Assembly: GCA_001800495.1 (NCBI GenBank)
Contig: MGVM01000101.1
Location: forward strand, 320-7,574
DNA from: Elusimicrobia bacterium RIFOXYB2_FULL_48_7
Lineage (GTDB): Bacteria; Elusimicrobiota; Endomicrobiia; CG1-02-37-114; XYA2-FULL-39-19
Direction of reading: 5' to 3'
DNA: 7,255 nucleotides
Position numbers and translations under genes: made by a program. Below the pieces are notes generated by a model that was given only the letters and a program-made list of their open reading frames with translations, was not told the origin of the DNA and ran no database searches. This document shows positions 6,498-7,255 of this stretch, piece after piece (within the stretch, counting starts at the first letter, position 1; every line of letters begins with the position of its first letter).

Positions 6498-6507
6498 CAC
6501 CCCGCGA

Positions 6508-7255
6508 ATGAAAAACAAATTTTCCCAGCTGACCGCCGTTGTGCTTTGTCTTTTTGCAGCCGGAATTTTCTGGGCATTGAAACTTGACAGAAAACCGCCC
6601 GCGCCCGGCCTGCGCGGTATTCCTGAGGGCACATTTGTTTCCAATATCGCTCCCCTCAAGGACAGCGAGATAAGCCCCGGCGCAATTGAATTCCAGGAAT
6701 CATTCGTGAAAGTCGCGCAGCGCATCAAACCGGCTATAGTGAATATCTCAGCTTTCCATACCATTGAGTACCAGCAGCAGGAATTTTACTTCGGTGACCC
6801 GTTCGAAGATTTTTTCCATGATTTCTTTGCTAACCCCCAGGAACAGCGGAAAAGCAGGAAAAAACCGTCCCAGTACAAATCGGAAAGCGGCGGTACCGGC
6901 GTGATCATAGACCCTGACGGCTACGTGCTGACCAATGAACACGTTATTCACGGGGCTGATGAAATAAAGGTCACCGTGACCCTTGATGACAAAGACAAAA
7001 CATATACCGGCAAGGTACTCGGCAAAGATACCAGGACCGACTTGGCGATAATCAAGATAAATTCCGCGGAGAAACTGCCCGCCGCGCCGCTGGGTGATTC
7101 GGACAAGATCCGGGTCGGCGAGTGGGTAGTGGCGATCGGCTCGCCTTTCGGGCTCGGTCAGACCGTAACAAGCGGCATAGTATCCGCGTTAAGGCAGTCG
7201 CTTGTAGTTGAAAACAAGGAATACAGCGACTTTATCCAGACAGATGCCGCCATCA
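6508..7255 (+). CDS. DegP/HtrA-type serine protease, S1C family (5' part)
   Basis: The first 249 codons are present and the frame stays open to the window end. An N-terminal hydrophobic helix (about residues 8-24) acts as signal sequence or membrane anchor, placing the rest outside the cytoplasm. Then come FQESFVKVAQRIKPAIVNI (62-80), FGDPFEDFF (95-103, the DPFxxFF element of the LA loop region), a basic stretch, and the trypsin-like domain from GGTGVIIDPDGYVLTN. His145 (TNEHVI) and Asp178 (RTDLAIIKI) are two members of the catalytic triad; GSPFGLGQTVTSGIVSA follows. The catalytic Ser (GNSGG) and the PDZ domains would be beyond 7255. HtrA proteins degrade or refold misfolded envelope proteins. 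The ATG at 6508 lacks a clear ribosome binding site; an in-frame TTG at 6487 is a possible but less likely start. The gene is 10 nt after the regulator, suggesting coupling. Confidence 0.93.
   Translation, partial: MKNKFSQLTAVVLCLFAAGIFWALKLDRKPPAPGLRGIPEGTFVSNIAPLKDSEISPGAIEFQESFVKVAQRIKPAIVNISAFHTIEYQQQEFYFGDPFEDFFHDFFANPQEQRKSRKKPSQYKSESGGTGVIIDPDGYVLTNEHVIHGADEIKVTVTLDDKDKTYTGKVLGKDTRTDLAIIKINSAEKLPAAPLGDSDKIRVGEWVVAIGSPFGLGQTVTSGIVSALRQSLVVENKEYSDFIQTDAAI

Noticed and set aside
6538..6558. Lipobox in the HtrA N terminus around the cysteine at residue 14
   Set aside because: Residues before the Cys are V-V-L, not the small residue pattern required at -1, so lipoprotein processing is unlikely.
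1..7255. CRISPR arrays, tRNA or rRNA genes, insertion sequences, tandem repeats
   Set aside because: No repeated spacer pattern, no cloverleaf-like non-coding stretch and no transposase motif were seen; coding sequence fills almost all of the window.

Overview
The window is a dense bacterial chromosome segment with every gene on the + strand. Base composition is moderate and proteins end in standard TAA/TAG/TGA stops. Promoter-like hexamers resemble sigma-70 consensus. The core gene order tmk-holB-ricT-metG is widespread in bacteria, so it does not fix the lineage. The style of the WecA-type transferase, the housekeeping HNH protein and the short MetRS would fit an uncultured Gram-negative phylum such as Omnitrophota or Elusimicrobiota. 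That placement is a weak inference.

Bases 1-1060 hold the 3' end of a polyprenyl-phosphate sugar-1-phosphate transferase (WecA/TagO/MraY superfamily) and, 3 nt later, a complete HNH endonuclease-family protein. A candidate promoter (1058-1086) overlaps the HNH stop codon and would give a leaderless or almost leaderless message for the next gene.

Bases 1095-5670 form a tightly packed five-gene operon: tmk (thymidylate kinase), holB (DNA polymerase III delta'), ricT (PSP1/YaaT family), metG (methionyl-tRNA synthetase) and a small radical SAM protein of the TatD-associated type. Successive genes overlap by 4, 17, 4 and 4 nt, which points to translational coupling. The operon joins dTTP synthesis, clamp loading, RNA processing and translation. 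The last slot, often tatD in this gene order, is held here by the TatD-associated radical SAM gene with no tatD beside it.

Bases 5671-5786 are the only sizeable non-coding gap. It holds a TATAAT promoter, a leader with a perfect 10-bp inverted repeat and competing alternative pairings, and a strong AAGGAGG ribosome binding site. This region would drive an OmpR/PhoB-type response regulator (5787-6497). A DegP/HtrA-type envelope serine protease follows 10 nt later and runs off the window end at 7255 before its catalytic serine. No histidine kinase is visible. The pair looks like an envelope-stress or protein-quality-control module.

Most of the window is ordinary housekeeping. I did not find a clearly new multi-gene system. 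The points most worth checking are the radical SAM gene in the usual tatD position, the structured leader of the response regulator-HtrA unit, and the likely leaderless start of tmk.
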